Shown in pieces: positions 52,444-58,966 of a stretch of 58,966 nt of DNA; position 1 is the stretch's first letter, and each line of letters begins with the position of its first letter. The notes under the pieces are model-generated. The model did no database searches. It was not told the origin of the DNA and saw nothing but the letters and a program-made list of their open reading frames with translations. The position numbers were made by a program, and so were the translations under genes. The DNA comes from Caballeronia megalochromosomata (lineage in GTDB: Bacteria; Pseudomonadota; Gammaproteobacteria; Burkholderiales; Burkholderiaceae): NCBI GenBank assembly GCA_001580565.1, contig LRBF01000237.1, positions 1 to 58,966 on the forward strand. The letters are read 5' to 3'.

Positions 52444-53451
52444 ATGCGCAAAATTCGAATCGCGATCGTCGGCGCTGGACTGGCTGCAACGCCTCACGCG
52501 CTTGCACTGAATGAACTGCGTGAGGAGGTGGAGGTCGTGGCTGTCGTCGGCCGTTCGCCTGAACGGCTGGCTCAGTTTGCCGGCACGTATGGGTTTCCCG
52601 TCGGCACGTCCTTCGATGCGATATTGAAGGACGCGACCATCGACGCCATACTCGTGCTCACACCGCCGAACACACACCTCGAACTGGTCGAGCAGGCCGC
52701 ATCGGCGCACAAGCACGTGTTGCTCGAGAAGCCGCTCGATATATCGATGTCGCGTGCCACGCGCATCGTCGATGTCTGCCGCACAGCGGGCGTCAAGCTC
52801 GGCGTGGTGTTTCAGAACCGCTATCGTCCCGCCGTGCGACGGCTCGCGGATTTGAAGGCGAGCGGCGCGCTCGGTTCGATAGCCTGCGCCGGTCTCGATC
52901 TACGCTGGTGGCGGCCGCAGTCCTACTACGACGAGCCGGGCCGCGGCACGTATGCGCGCGATGGCGGCGGCGTGCTGATGACGCAGGCGATTCATTCGCT
53001 CGACATTCTCCTGTGGCTGGCGGGAGAGGTGTCGTCCGTCGTGCCGGCGACCGCGACGACGACATTGCACGCGATGGAATCCGAGGATTTCGCGAGCGCC
53101 GCGCTGACGTTTGCAAGCGGTGCAGTGGGACACGTGCTGGCGACGACCGCAGCGTTTCCGGGCTTTCCCGAACGCATCGAATTGATCGGAGAGAACGGGA
53201 CGGCAACGCTCGAAGGCGGACATTTGCGCGTGTTTTTCCGCGATGGGCGCATCGACGAGTTTCGCGATCCGTCGACGTCCGGATTCGGTGCGAAGCCCAT
53301 GGATTTTTCTCACGCCGCGCATCGCGCCATCATCAAGGACTTTCTCGACGCCGTTCGCGAGGACCGCGAGCCCGGCGTCACCGGCGAAGATGCGCTGCGC
53401 GTGCAGCGTCTGATCGAACGGATCACGGCGCACGCGAAAGACCGGCCGTAA
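52444..53451 (+). CDS. Gfo/Idh/MocA-family oxidoreductase (second in cluster)
   Basis: A protein of 335 residues with the NAD(P) motif GAGLAATPHA near residue 10, the EKPLD motif near 98 and the C-terminal mixed-sheet domain (GGGVLMTQAIHSLDILLWLAG segment). It is last in the plus-strand operon, AAGGA upstream of ATG 52444. It is clearly different from the copy at 33722-34705, so the pathway may use two distinct sugar-type oxidations, or an oxidation and a reduction. Confidence 0.9.
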   Translation: MRKIRIAIVGAGLAATPHALALNELREEVEVVAVVGRSPERLAQFAGTYGFPVGTSFDAILKDATIDAILVLTPPNTHLELVEQAASAHKHVLLEKPLDISMSRATRIVDVCRTAGVKLGVVFQNRYRPAVRRLADLKASGALGSIACAGLDLRWWRPQSYYDEPGRGTYARDGGGVLMTQAIHSLDILLWLAGEVSSVVPATATTTLHAMESEDFASAALTFASGAVGHVLATTAAFPGFPERIELIGENGTATLEGGHLRVFFRDGRIDEFRDPSTSGFGAKPMDFSHAAHRAIIKDFLDAVREDREPGVTGEDALRVQRLIERITAHAKDRP

Positions 53452-53512
53452 CTTGCGCCGGTATCCGCGCGATCCGTTCGTTCTGGCGACCAGGGCCCGA
53501 CGACGGCTTTAG

Positions 53513-55195
53513 TTAGAAGCGCTCGCCTTCGAATCCCGGCAACGCCTGCGTACCTTCGATCTCGACGGAATGCAGGCGCTTCGCATCCACGCCGAGGAGT
53601 CTGAGCATCGTCGGCGCGACTTGCGTCGTCAGCACACGGTCATCGACCGTGCTGCCTGCGTGCTTCATGCCCGGCGCATACACGATCAGGCCGAGATGAC
53701 CGTCATCCGGCGCGTTGCCGCCGTGCTCTTCATCCTTCGACGCGCTCGACGTATAGATCACACCGGGATTCGGCTGCACGATGATGTCCGGCGTGCGACC
53801 CTGACGCGGATCGCCGAATGCGGCTGCAATGCGCGGACCGTAGAGCAGATAGGCATACGGTCCGTCCGCGCAGATGCCGGGCGCGTTACAGCTCAGGTTG
53901 TCCTTGAGCGTCTTGACCGCTTGCGCCAGCTGATGTTGATCGCGCAACCAGATGAGACTGACATCGTCGCTCTGCACGAAGCCGGTGTCGACCAGCCCGC
54001 TGCCATCGTTCAGGTTGCCGGTCTTCGTCGCGTTCTGGCCGTAGTTGCCCTTCGGATCGAGATAGTTGTTCGCCTGAAGCAGCGCCGCGACCGTATCGCC
54101 ATTCTTGATGAGCTTGCTGTGATCGGTCGGCGACTGGCCGTGCTTGGCCGTCACGATGATCGCCGTGGACCGGTACAGGCCGCGCTGCTTCAGCTCCGAC
54201 ACGATGCGCCCGAGCGATGCGTCGACATAAGCGATGGCTGCGCTCACCTGCGGACCCGGCGTGAAGCTGGCGTCGAGATAGCCGCCGTTCGTTGCCACGG
54301 TGGCCTTCTGCGCGACGCTCAGCGTCTGGAAGTTCGCCCCGAAGAGAGTCGGCACGCCGGCCGAGGCGTCGCCTGTCGAACTCTTGCCGTCGATCTGATT
54401 GACGAGCGCCTGCACATGGAGATCGTCGAAGACTTCGGTATGCGTGTAGAGGTCGGTGTAGTTCGAGTTGGTCTTCGGATCGATGGCGTTGATCTCGGTG
54501 CGCATCAGATCGTCGACGCCCGCGCCCGACGGTCCGTTCAGCCAGTCGTAGCCCCACGCGTGTTTGTCCGCCCACGCCGTGTGCGCATGCGGCACGCTCG
54601 CCTTGATGACTTCGAAGACGGTATTGGTCTTCACATAATCGTGCGGATAAACGGGCTTGCAGACGCCATCGACTTTCGCATTTGGAATCGCTTGCGGATT
54701 GAATGCGCCGCCACCGTCGAGATGCATGAGTGCGCCGCCGTTCTCGGCATCGATGCCGGTGGTTTCGTCGAAGACCACATTCCAGCCCTGCGCGTGGCTG
54801 CAGTTCGTATCCGACGGTGCGTACAGGGTACGGTCGTACGAGACGTCATAGAAGAGTCCGGTCGTCTTGGGCGAGCCGCCGGTCACGAGCGCGGCGAGAC
54901 CCGGAAAGGAATCGGAGAGTCCGGGCGTGTGAGCGTTCGTGTACGTGACGCCGTCCTTGGCGAGCAGCGCGATGTTGGGGCATGCGTTGGACGCCACGCA
55001 GCGCGCGACGTCCTGTTCGTGCAGACCGTCGAAGCTGATCAGAAGCACATGTTTGGCGACAGCCCGGTCGTCACGATCCGGACGGCGATGATCGCGGTCG
55101 TCTGCCTTCGCATGCGACGCGTGAAATGCGGTCACCGCGAGAATCGCGACGAGGAGAGGGCTTTGCGCGAGGGTGCGCCTGTTCGTCTTCTTCAT
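53513..55195 (-). CDS. Secreted alkaline phosphatase superfamily enzyme (type I phosphodiesterase-like)
   Basis: A protein of 560 residues with a signal peptide cleaved after SHA (residue 29). The metal-binding Asp56 (LLISFDGLHEQD), a nucleophile region GLSDSFPGLAALVTGG (about 92-107) and the C-terminal metal motifs TAKHGQSP and DDGHLGLI match the nucleotide pyrophosphatase/phosphodiesterase branch. It should hydrolyse phosphoesters in the periplasm or outside the cell. It is a single-gene unit that converges on the Gfo/Idh/MocA gene. Confidence 0.85.
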   Translation of the reverse strand: MKKTNRRTLAQSPLLVAILAVTAFHASHAKADDRDHRRPDRDDRAVAKHVLLISFDGLHEQDVARCVASNACPNIALLAKDGVTYTNAHTPGLSDSFPGLAALVTGGSPKTTGLFYDVSYDRTLYAPSDTNCSHAQGWNVVFDETTGIDAENGGALMHLDGGGAFNPQAIPNAKVDGVCKPVYPHDYVKTNTVFEVIKASVPHAHTAWADKHAWGYDWLNGPSGAGVDDLMRTEINAIDPKTNSNYTDLYTHTEVFDDLHVQALVNQIDGKSSTGDASAGVPTLFGANFQTLSVAQKATVATNGGYLDASFTPGPQVSAAIAYVDASLGRIVSELKQRGLYRSTAIIVTAKHGQSPTDHSKLIKNGDTVAALLQANNYLDPKGNYGQNATKTGNLNDGSGLVDTGFVQSDDVSLIWLRDQHQLAQAVKTLKDNLSCNAPGICADGPYAYLLYGPRIAAAFGDPRQGRTPDIIVQPNPGVIYTSSASKDEEHGGNAPDDGHLGLIVYAPGMKHAGSTVDDRVLTTQVAPTMLRLLGVDAKRLHSVEIEGTQALPGFEGERF

Positions 55196-55501
55196 GTCTC
55201 ACCTTATTGTCGATTGATGAACCTTCTGCAGAGGCCTATCAATGTGCGATGCAATTGCGGCGTGTCCATGAATAAAGGCTTTCGATTCACTGTCTTTTGC
55301 GTACTTTATTTTCGTCGGTTGCAGTCGTTGTTAAGGATGTCATAAGGATAGGTATGTTTCTCGGGAAAGGCGGCGGCATGTATTTCGCTGCGGCGCAAGT
55401 TATCAAACTTGTCACGTCGCTGTCAGCAATTCGCCGGGATTGGTAAGACACAATGTTTTCGACCACCATTCATCTTTAGTCATCTTCGAGGAGCTAGAAA
55501 C
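55196..55501. promoter_or_regulatory. Intergenic region with a response-regulator-like box
   Basis: Holds the promoters of the phosphodiesterase gene and of the small exported protein. At 55403-55426 is a 24-base element containing TGTCA-N6-TGTCA (11-bp period), 20/24 identical to 58069-58092. TGTCAG (55421-55426), 17 bp and TAAGAC (55444-55449) could form the promoter. Confidence 0.5.
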
Positions 55502-55534
55502 ATGGAACCAACCTTGAAGGGGCGTGCGCGATGA
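55502..55534 (+). CDS. Ten-codon leader ORF
   Basis: ATG 55502 has GAGGAG eight bases upstream, stronger than the site of the gene it precedes. It encodes MEPTLKGRAR and its TGA overlaps ATG 55531 (ATGA). It may only serve to load ribosomes for the downstream gene, or it may be a regulatory leader peptide. No attenuator hairpin is evident between the two. Confidence 0.45.
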   Translation: MEPTLKGRAR

Positions 55535-55731
55535 TCCGCCTCTCGATCTGGACGAGTTCGACCGCTTGCGTTATCGGCTTGCTGTGTCTTGGCCCGACTC
55601 ATGCGTTCGCGAGAGATCAAGGACCGCGCTTTGTCGATGCGCGTCAACGCGAAGCCACGGATGCGGCATCGCCGGCGAGCGACGCCTGCGCGAAACGAGA
55701 CAATCGGAACCGGGAGCTTCGGAAAGACTGA
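55531..55731 (+). CDS. Small exported protein of unknown function
   Basis: A protein of 66 residues with a signal peptide (hydrophobic CVIGLLCLG, cleavage after AFA near residue 27) and a short, charged mature part (about 39 residues) rich in Arg, Asp and Ala. AAGGGG precedes the ATG. A strong terminator lies 54 bp downstream and a two-component-type box upstream, so it forms its own regulated unit. Envelope-stress-type small proteins look like this, but no family was recognised. Confidence 0.65.
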   Translation: MIRLSIWTSSTACVIGLLCLGPTHAFARDQGPRFVDARQREATDAASPASDACAKRDNRNRELRKD

Positions 55732-55784
55732 TTGTGATATGAAATGACCACGCGGACGGTCCGATGCGATTGGATCGTCCCTTG

Positions 55785-55810
55785 AGCCCGGCTATTGCCG
55801 GGCTTTTTTT
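55785..55810 (+). terminator. Rho-independent terminator
   Basis: A perfect 8-bp stem (AGCCCGGC/GCCGGGCT) with loop TATT followed by a run of seven T. It ends transcription of the small exported protein gene and insulates the two-component operon that begins at 55940. Confidence 0.93.
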
Positions 55811-55939
55811 CTTCGTCGGGCGTGGCAGGAAGAGCCGTCCTGACTGAACCATCCCCAGATAACAGATTTGTAATTCAGCATGCGTAAGGCGCGCGTAGAA
55901 TTACTCGCAGACAAATCCAGAGCAAACGGAACTGCCAGC

Positions 55940-56617
55940 ATGCGGGTACTCATTGTCGACGACGAGCAGAAGGCGGGCGCCTACATAAAAAAGGGCCTCG
56001 AGGAAGCGGGCTACTTTGTCGACGTTGTCGGCGACGGCGCCGAGGGCCTCATCCTCGCGAAAGAAGAGAACTACGATGTGATCGTTCTCGACGTCATGCT
56101 GCCCTCGATGGACGGCTGGTCCGTAATCAAAAACCTGCGCGAGTCGAAGTCGACGCCCGTTCTCTTTTTGACCGCGCGCGATGATGTTTCCGACCGCGTG
56201 CGTGGACTGGAGTTGGGTGCCGACGACTATCTGGTCAAGCCGTTCGCCTTTGTCGAACTGCTCGCTCGGGTGCGCTCACTTGCGCGTCGTGGTCCGCCTC
56301 GGGAAAGCGACCTCATCGTTCTGGGCGATCTGGAAATCGACATCACGCGGCGGCGCGTCAAGCGCGCGGGCAAGCGCATCGACCTCACGCCGCGCGAATT
56401 CGCCTTGCTTCAACTGCTCGCCAGACGGCACGGCGAAGTATTGAGCCGCACACAGATCGCGTCATACGTCTGGGACATGAACTTCGACAGCGACACCAAT
56501 GTGGTGGAAGTCGCCATACGGAGACTGCGCGCGAAGATCGACGACGAATTCGCCACCAAGCTCATTCAGACCGTTCGCGGTGTGGGTTACGTCATCGCGC
56601 TGGAAGACTCCGCGTGA
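55940..56617 (+). CDS. OmpR/PhoB-family response regulator
   Basis: A protein of 225 residues. The receiver domain has acidic DDE at 7-9, phospho-acceptor Asp51 (VIVLDVMLP) and the conserved Lys in YLVKPFAF; the C-terminal winged helix covers about 127-222 (LTPREFALLQLLARRHGEVLSR region). The frame is open to 55880, but ATG 55940 fits the family's start. The sensor gene overlaps its end. It resembles the CusR/IrlR/QseB-type branch and may bind the 24-bp boxes at 55403 and 58069. Confidence 0.93.
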   Translation: MRVLIVDDEQKAGAYIKKGLEEAGYFVDVVGDGAEGLILAKEENYDVIVLDVMLPSMDGWSVIKNLRESKSTPVLFLTARDDVSDRVRGLELGADDYLVKPFAFVELLARVRSLARRGPPRESDLIVLGDLEIDITRRRVKRAGKRIDLTPREFALLQLLARRHGEVLSRTQIASYVWDMNFDSDTNVVEVAIRRLRAKIDDEFATKLIQTVRGVGYVIALEDSA

Positions 56618-58080
56618 TCAGACCACGTTCGCTGACCACCACACTTGCTCTCGCGTTCGCGGCGACCACACTGGCGGTATTCGGGCTTGTCGGCACTTTC
56701 GTCTACTTCGCGCTGGAACAGCAGGTCAAGGTTCAGGATGATCTCGATATCGTTCTCGCGGCCCGGCATACACGCCGCCTTGCCGACGAATTGACCGACT
56801 ACGGCGATATTCTGCAGCATCGGGAGCGACTCGAAAGCCAGGTGCTCGGTAACGAAGCCCTATCGCTGCGAATACTGGACTCGGCCGGAAAGACGCTTGT
56901 GCAACACAACGTCGATCCGGTGATCGCAGCGCTGAAGGTTCCCGGCAGCGCCGTACCTGCCCACGCACAGATCACGGAACGATCCATCACGCCGCTCGCA
57001 GCGGCCGCCGGTCCGCCGATTCGCGCACTCGCCGTCGATTCCGTGCTGCGGAACGGAAACAGGGTGACCATCGTCATCATGCGCAACATGCATGACCGCT
57101 GGGTGCTGCTGGATCGATACCGCGACAGGCTTCATTTCGCAGGCGTGCTCGGCGTTCTGCTGGCATTCTGCATCGGCTATTTTCTCGTGCGTCGCGCGAT
57201 GCGGCCGGTGCGTGAAATGGCGGTCGATGCGGCCAGCATCACCTCGGACAAGCTCAATACCCGAATTGAAATGTCGCGCATCCCCACCGAACTCGAACCG
57301 CTCGTCGTCTCGCTGAACGGGATGCTCGCCGGACTGGAGAGCAGCTTTCAACGACTCTCGCAGTTCACCGCCGACCTCGCACACGACATGCGCACGCCGC
57401 TTTCCAACATGCGGGGCGCGATGGAGGTGGCGCTCGCGCGGCCGCGCCCCGTCGAGGAATATCAGGCGATACTCGAGTCCAGCCTCGAAGAGTGCGAGCG
57501 ACTTTCGCGGATGATCGAAAACGTGCTGTTTCTCGCGCGCGCCGAGCATCCGCAGTTTTCGAAGAACATGCGCGTCATCGACGGCGGCAAGGAATTGCAG
57601 CATATCGGGGACTACTTCGAGGGATTGGCGGACGATGCCGGTGTTCATATCGTCGTGTGTGGGTCCGCGATGTTGCGGGTCGATGTGGAACTCTTCAGGC
57701 GCGCGGTCAGCAACCTGCTTGCCAACGCCATGCGATTCACGCCGGCGCAAGGCGTGATCACCCTGTCGATCCACCACGCAGGCGACATGGTCTGCGTATG
57801 CGTGGAGAACGAAGGCGCGCCCATTCATCCTTCATTGCTCGAGCGGATCTTCGATCGCTTCTATCGGGCGGATCCGTCGCGCGGTGCGTCAGGGACGGCT
57901 GCAGGATCGGCGGGACTCGGACTTGCGATCGTTCGCACCATCATGGACCTGCACGGCGGCCGTGCGCACGCCGAGAGCGATGCGCGCAGCACGCGGTTCA
58001 TCCTGACCTTCCCGGTTGCCGAAGGGCCTGGCCTGCCCGCGGGCAGTGGCGATTCACGCCCTCAGATTTCAAACTTGTAA
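56614..58080 (+). CDS. Sensor histidine kinase
   Basis: A protein of 488 residues starting at GTG 56614, overlapping the regulator's stop by 4 bases (GTGA). Two membrane helices (about 9-31 and 172-193) enclose a periplasmic sensor region; HAMP follows, then HisKA with phospho-acceptor His257 (DLAHDMRTPLSNM) and a HATPase domain with the N box (NLLANAMRF) and G box (GSAGLGLAIV). Architecture matches CusS/IrlS-type sensors. The stimulus is unknown. The stop codon lies within the second copy of the candidate regulator box. Confidence 0.93.
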   Translation: MIRPRSLTTTLALAFAATTLAVFGLVGTFVYFALEQQVKVQDDLDIVLAARHTRRLADELTDYGDILQHRERLESQVLGNEALSLRILDSAGKTLVQHNVDPVIAALKVPGSAVPAHAQITERSITPLAAAAGPPIRALAVDSVLRNGNRVTIVIMRNMHDRWVLLDRYRDRLHFAGVLGVLLAFCIGYFLVRRAMRPVREMAVDAASITSDKLNTRIEMSRIPTELEPLVVSLNGMLAGLESSFQRLSQFTADLAHDMRTPLSNMRGAMEVALARPRPVEEYQAILESSLEECERLSRMIENVLFLARAEHPQFSKNMRVIDGGKELQHIGDYFEGLADDAGVHIVVCGSAMLRVDVELFRRAVSNLLANAMRFTPAQGVITLSIHHAGDMVCVCVENEGAPIHPSLLERIFDRFYRADPSRGASGTAAGSAGLGLAIVRTIMDLHGGRAHAESDARSTRFILTFPVAEGPGLPAGSGDSRPQISNL

Positions 58081-58092
58081 CGTCAGCGTCAG
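58069..58092 (+). promoter_or_regulatory. Candidate response-regulator box upstream of the DUF4148 genes
   Basis: Twenty of 24 bases match 55403-55426; the shared parts are TCAAACTTGT, ACGTC and GTCAG. TGTAA-N6-CGTCA preserves the 11-bp spacing typical of OmpR-family direct repeats. It overlaps the kinase stop codon and lies 121 bp before the first DUF4148 start. Confidence 0.5.
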
Positions 58093-58212
58093 ACTTTCGG
58101 CAGCGCTCCGAATCCAGAATAGTTCCAACGTCGGCATTCACTGAAGCCGGTGTCGGGAGGGTCAATTGCACTCGGGCAAGACCCTCGTCTTCTATTTCGG
58201 AGAGGGAACACC

Positions 58213-58488
58213 ATGAAAGCAATCGCATGTGCGGTACTGGCAGTGACGACATTGCTGCCGTTCAGCGCTTTCGCGCAAACGTCGGGCAGCCAGGTGACGC
58301 GCGCAGAAGTGCGTGCTGATCTCGCGCAGCTGGAATCGGTCGGGTATCGGCCGAGCACGCATGACGCGGATTATCCCAATGCGCTCATGTCCGCCGAGGC
58401 GAAGGTCGCGGCGATGCAAGGCCACGACGGCGCGTACGGCGGCGATCAGGGCGGCACGCAACAAGTGGGTAGCGCAGGCGCGCAATAG
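58213..58488 (+). CDS. DUF4148 domain protein, exported
   Basis: A protein of 91 residues from ATG 58213 (GAGAGGGA upstream), with a signal peptide cleaved after AFA|QT at about residue 20. The mature part carries the DUF4148 pattern: VTRAEVRADLAQLESVGYRP and then a DYPNAL segment; the tail is Gly/Gln-rich. DUF4148 proteins are small, usually multi-copy exported proteins of Burkholderiaceae with no known role. It follows the sensor kinase gene and has a paralogue 93 bp downstream. Confidence 0.88.
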   Translation: MKAIACAVLAVTTLLPFSAFAQTSGSQVTRAEVRADLAQLESVGYRPSTHDADYPNALMSAEAKVAAMQGHDGAYGGDQGGTQQVGSAGAQ

Positions 58489-58581
58489 CTTGTAAAGCGG
58501 CATCGCCGCGAAACTCATTCAATCGAATCACATTAGTCGAGTCATCGGCTTATATTCACGCACTCCTTAAGGATTAAGATC

Positions 58582-58851
58582 ATGAAAAAGACTGTTATGC
58601 TTCTTCTCGCTTCATTGGCTATCGGTGTGGCGGGGCAGGCGTCCGCGCAGACCAGCGGAATCACGCGTGCCGAAGTCAAGCAACAATTGGTTCAAGCCGA
58701 AGCACAGGGTCTGTTGCCTGCGAACGGCGTCGATTATCCGCCGAATGCGGCTGCCATCGCACGGAACAAGGCCGCCTTTCAGGCGCGAGAGCAAGCGCAT
58801 GCTGCGGCAACGGGTTACGGTGGGACGGCGGACGGTCAGACGTCGAACTGA
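58582..58851 (+). CDS. DUF4148 domain protein, exported (second copy)
   Basis: A protein of 89 residues with a signal peptide cleaved after ASA|QT (residue 22) and the same pattern as its neighbour (ITRAEVKQQLVQAEAQGLLP, then VDYPPNAAAI). AAGGA lies eight bases before ATG 58582, within the palindrome TCCTTAAGGA. A TATATT near 58550 may be its own -10 element, so it may be transcribed separately from the first copy. Confidence 0.88.
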   Translation: MKKTVMLLLASLAIGVAGQASAQTSGITRAEVKQQLVQAEAQGLLPANGVDYPPNAAAIARNKAAFQAREQAHAAATGYGGTADGQTSN

Positions 58852-58879
58852 ACGCTGGCGCGTGTTATGTGCTTTTTCT

Positions 58880-58898
58880 AAGAAATTCAGAATTTCTT
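58880..58898. other. AT-rich inverted repeat
   Basis: AAGAAATT, loop CAG, AATTTCTT: a perfect 8-bp but AT-only-type stem 29 bp after the last DUF4148 gene. It is too weak for a standard terminator but is the only structure seen there. Confidence 0.35.
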
Positions 58899-58966
58899 TG
58901 CGAAGGCGCATGACACGCTTCTGGTTTTTCGCTGGATCCCGTTTTCGTGTCGGTCTATTGGCGCTG

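Noticed and set aside
53570..55345. 591-codon plus-strand frame opposite the phosphodiesterase
   Set aside because: Antisense shadow of an enzyme with a signal peptide and metal-site motifs; repetitive Arg/Val/Ile composition.
58880..58898. Rho-independent terminator after the last DUF4148 gene
   Set aside because: The stem is almost entirely A/T and no T-run follows, so it is listed only as an inverted repeat.

Overview
The window is GC-rich, densely packed DNA from a betaproteobacterium, most likely a Burkholderiaceae member of the Paraburkholderia/Caballeronia type. Supporting this are a Burkholderia-style porin, paired DUF4148 proteins, several AraC/LysR/TetR-controlled catabolic operons, ribose-type ABC transporters and a Wzc-like exopolysaccharide locus. 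No rRNA, tRNA, CRISPR array, insertion sequence or phage gene was recognised. The gene mix suggests an accessory, catabolism-rich replicon or chromosome arm, but that is inference.

Region 1 (1-12.5 kb) is the end of an exopolysaccharide locus. It holds the C-terminal part of a Wzc-like tyrosine kinase, two clan GH-A glycosidases converging on a perfect-stem terminator, a Wzy-like polymerase fused to a second BY-kinase domain, and an opposing operon uxs-galE-ugd-(GT2+GH26 fusion). That operon should supply UDP-GlcA, UDP-Xyl and UDP-Glc/Gal-type donors together with a synthase carrying its own predicted hydrolase domain.

Region 2 (12.7-28.8 kb) holds several small catabolic units. They are an AraC regulator facing a DUF1479 oxygenase and an orphan sugar-binding protein; an aromatic ring-cleavage operon (FAH hydrolase, VOC dioxygenase, MhpA-like hydroxylase, porin, MFS and a decayed DUF2000 gene) facing its TetR with two matching operators; an aldehyde dehydrogenase; and a LysR/DctA/class V aminotransferase unit with a perfect T-N11-A LysR box.

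Region 3 (28.8-33.2 kb) is a compact four-gene operon. It encodes a DUF3034 beta-rich protein, a signal-peptide-bearing truncated globin, a cupredoxin-like protein with an H/C/H/M copper-ligand set, and a Cache-HAMP-GGDEF-EAL protein with every catalytic motif intact. It looks like an envelope gas/redox module wired to c-di-GMP and is one of the two best candidates for an undescribed system.

Region 4 (33.4-53.5 kb) is a 20-kb catabolic cluster built around one TetR gene. A Tat-exported sugar-binding protein with ribose-type ABC transporter, two Gfo/Idh/MocA oxidoreductases, a TIM-barrel isomerase/epimerase, a DUF993 aldolase-like protein and an SDR occur with a GMC oxidoreductase, an aldehyde dehydrogenase, a CoA-transferase, an acyl-CoA dehydrogenase and its ETF. 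There is no sugar kinase, so a non-phosphorylating, partly CoA-linked oxidation of a sugar-like or polyol compound is suggested. Similar inverted-repeat sites sit before two of the three divergent promoters.

Region 5 (53.5-59 kb) carries a secreted alkaline-phosphatase-superfamily enzyme, a small exported protein behind a 10-codon leader ORF, an OmpR-type two-component system and two DUF4148 proteins. A 24-bp box (20/24 identical) recurs upstream of the small protein and of the DUF4148 pair.
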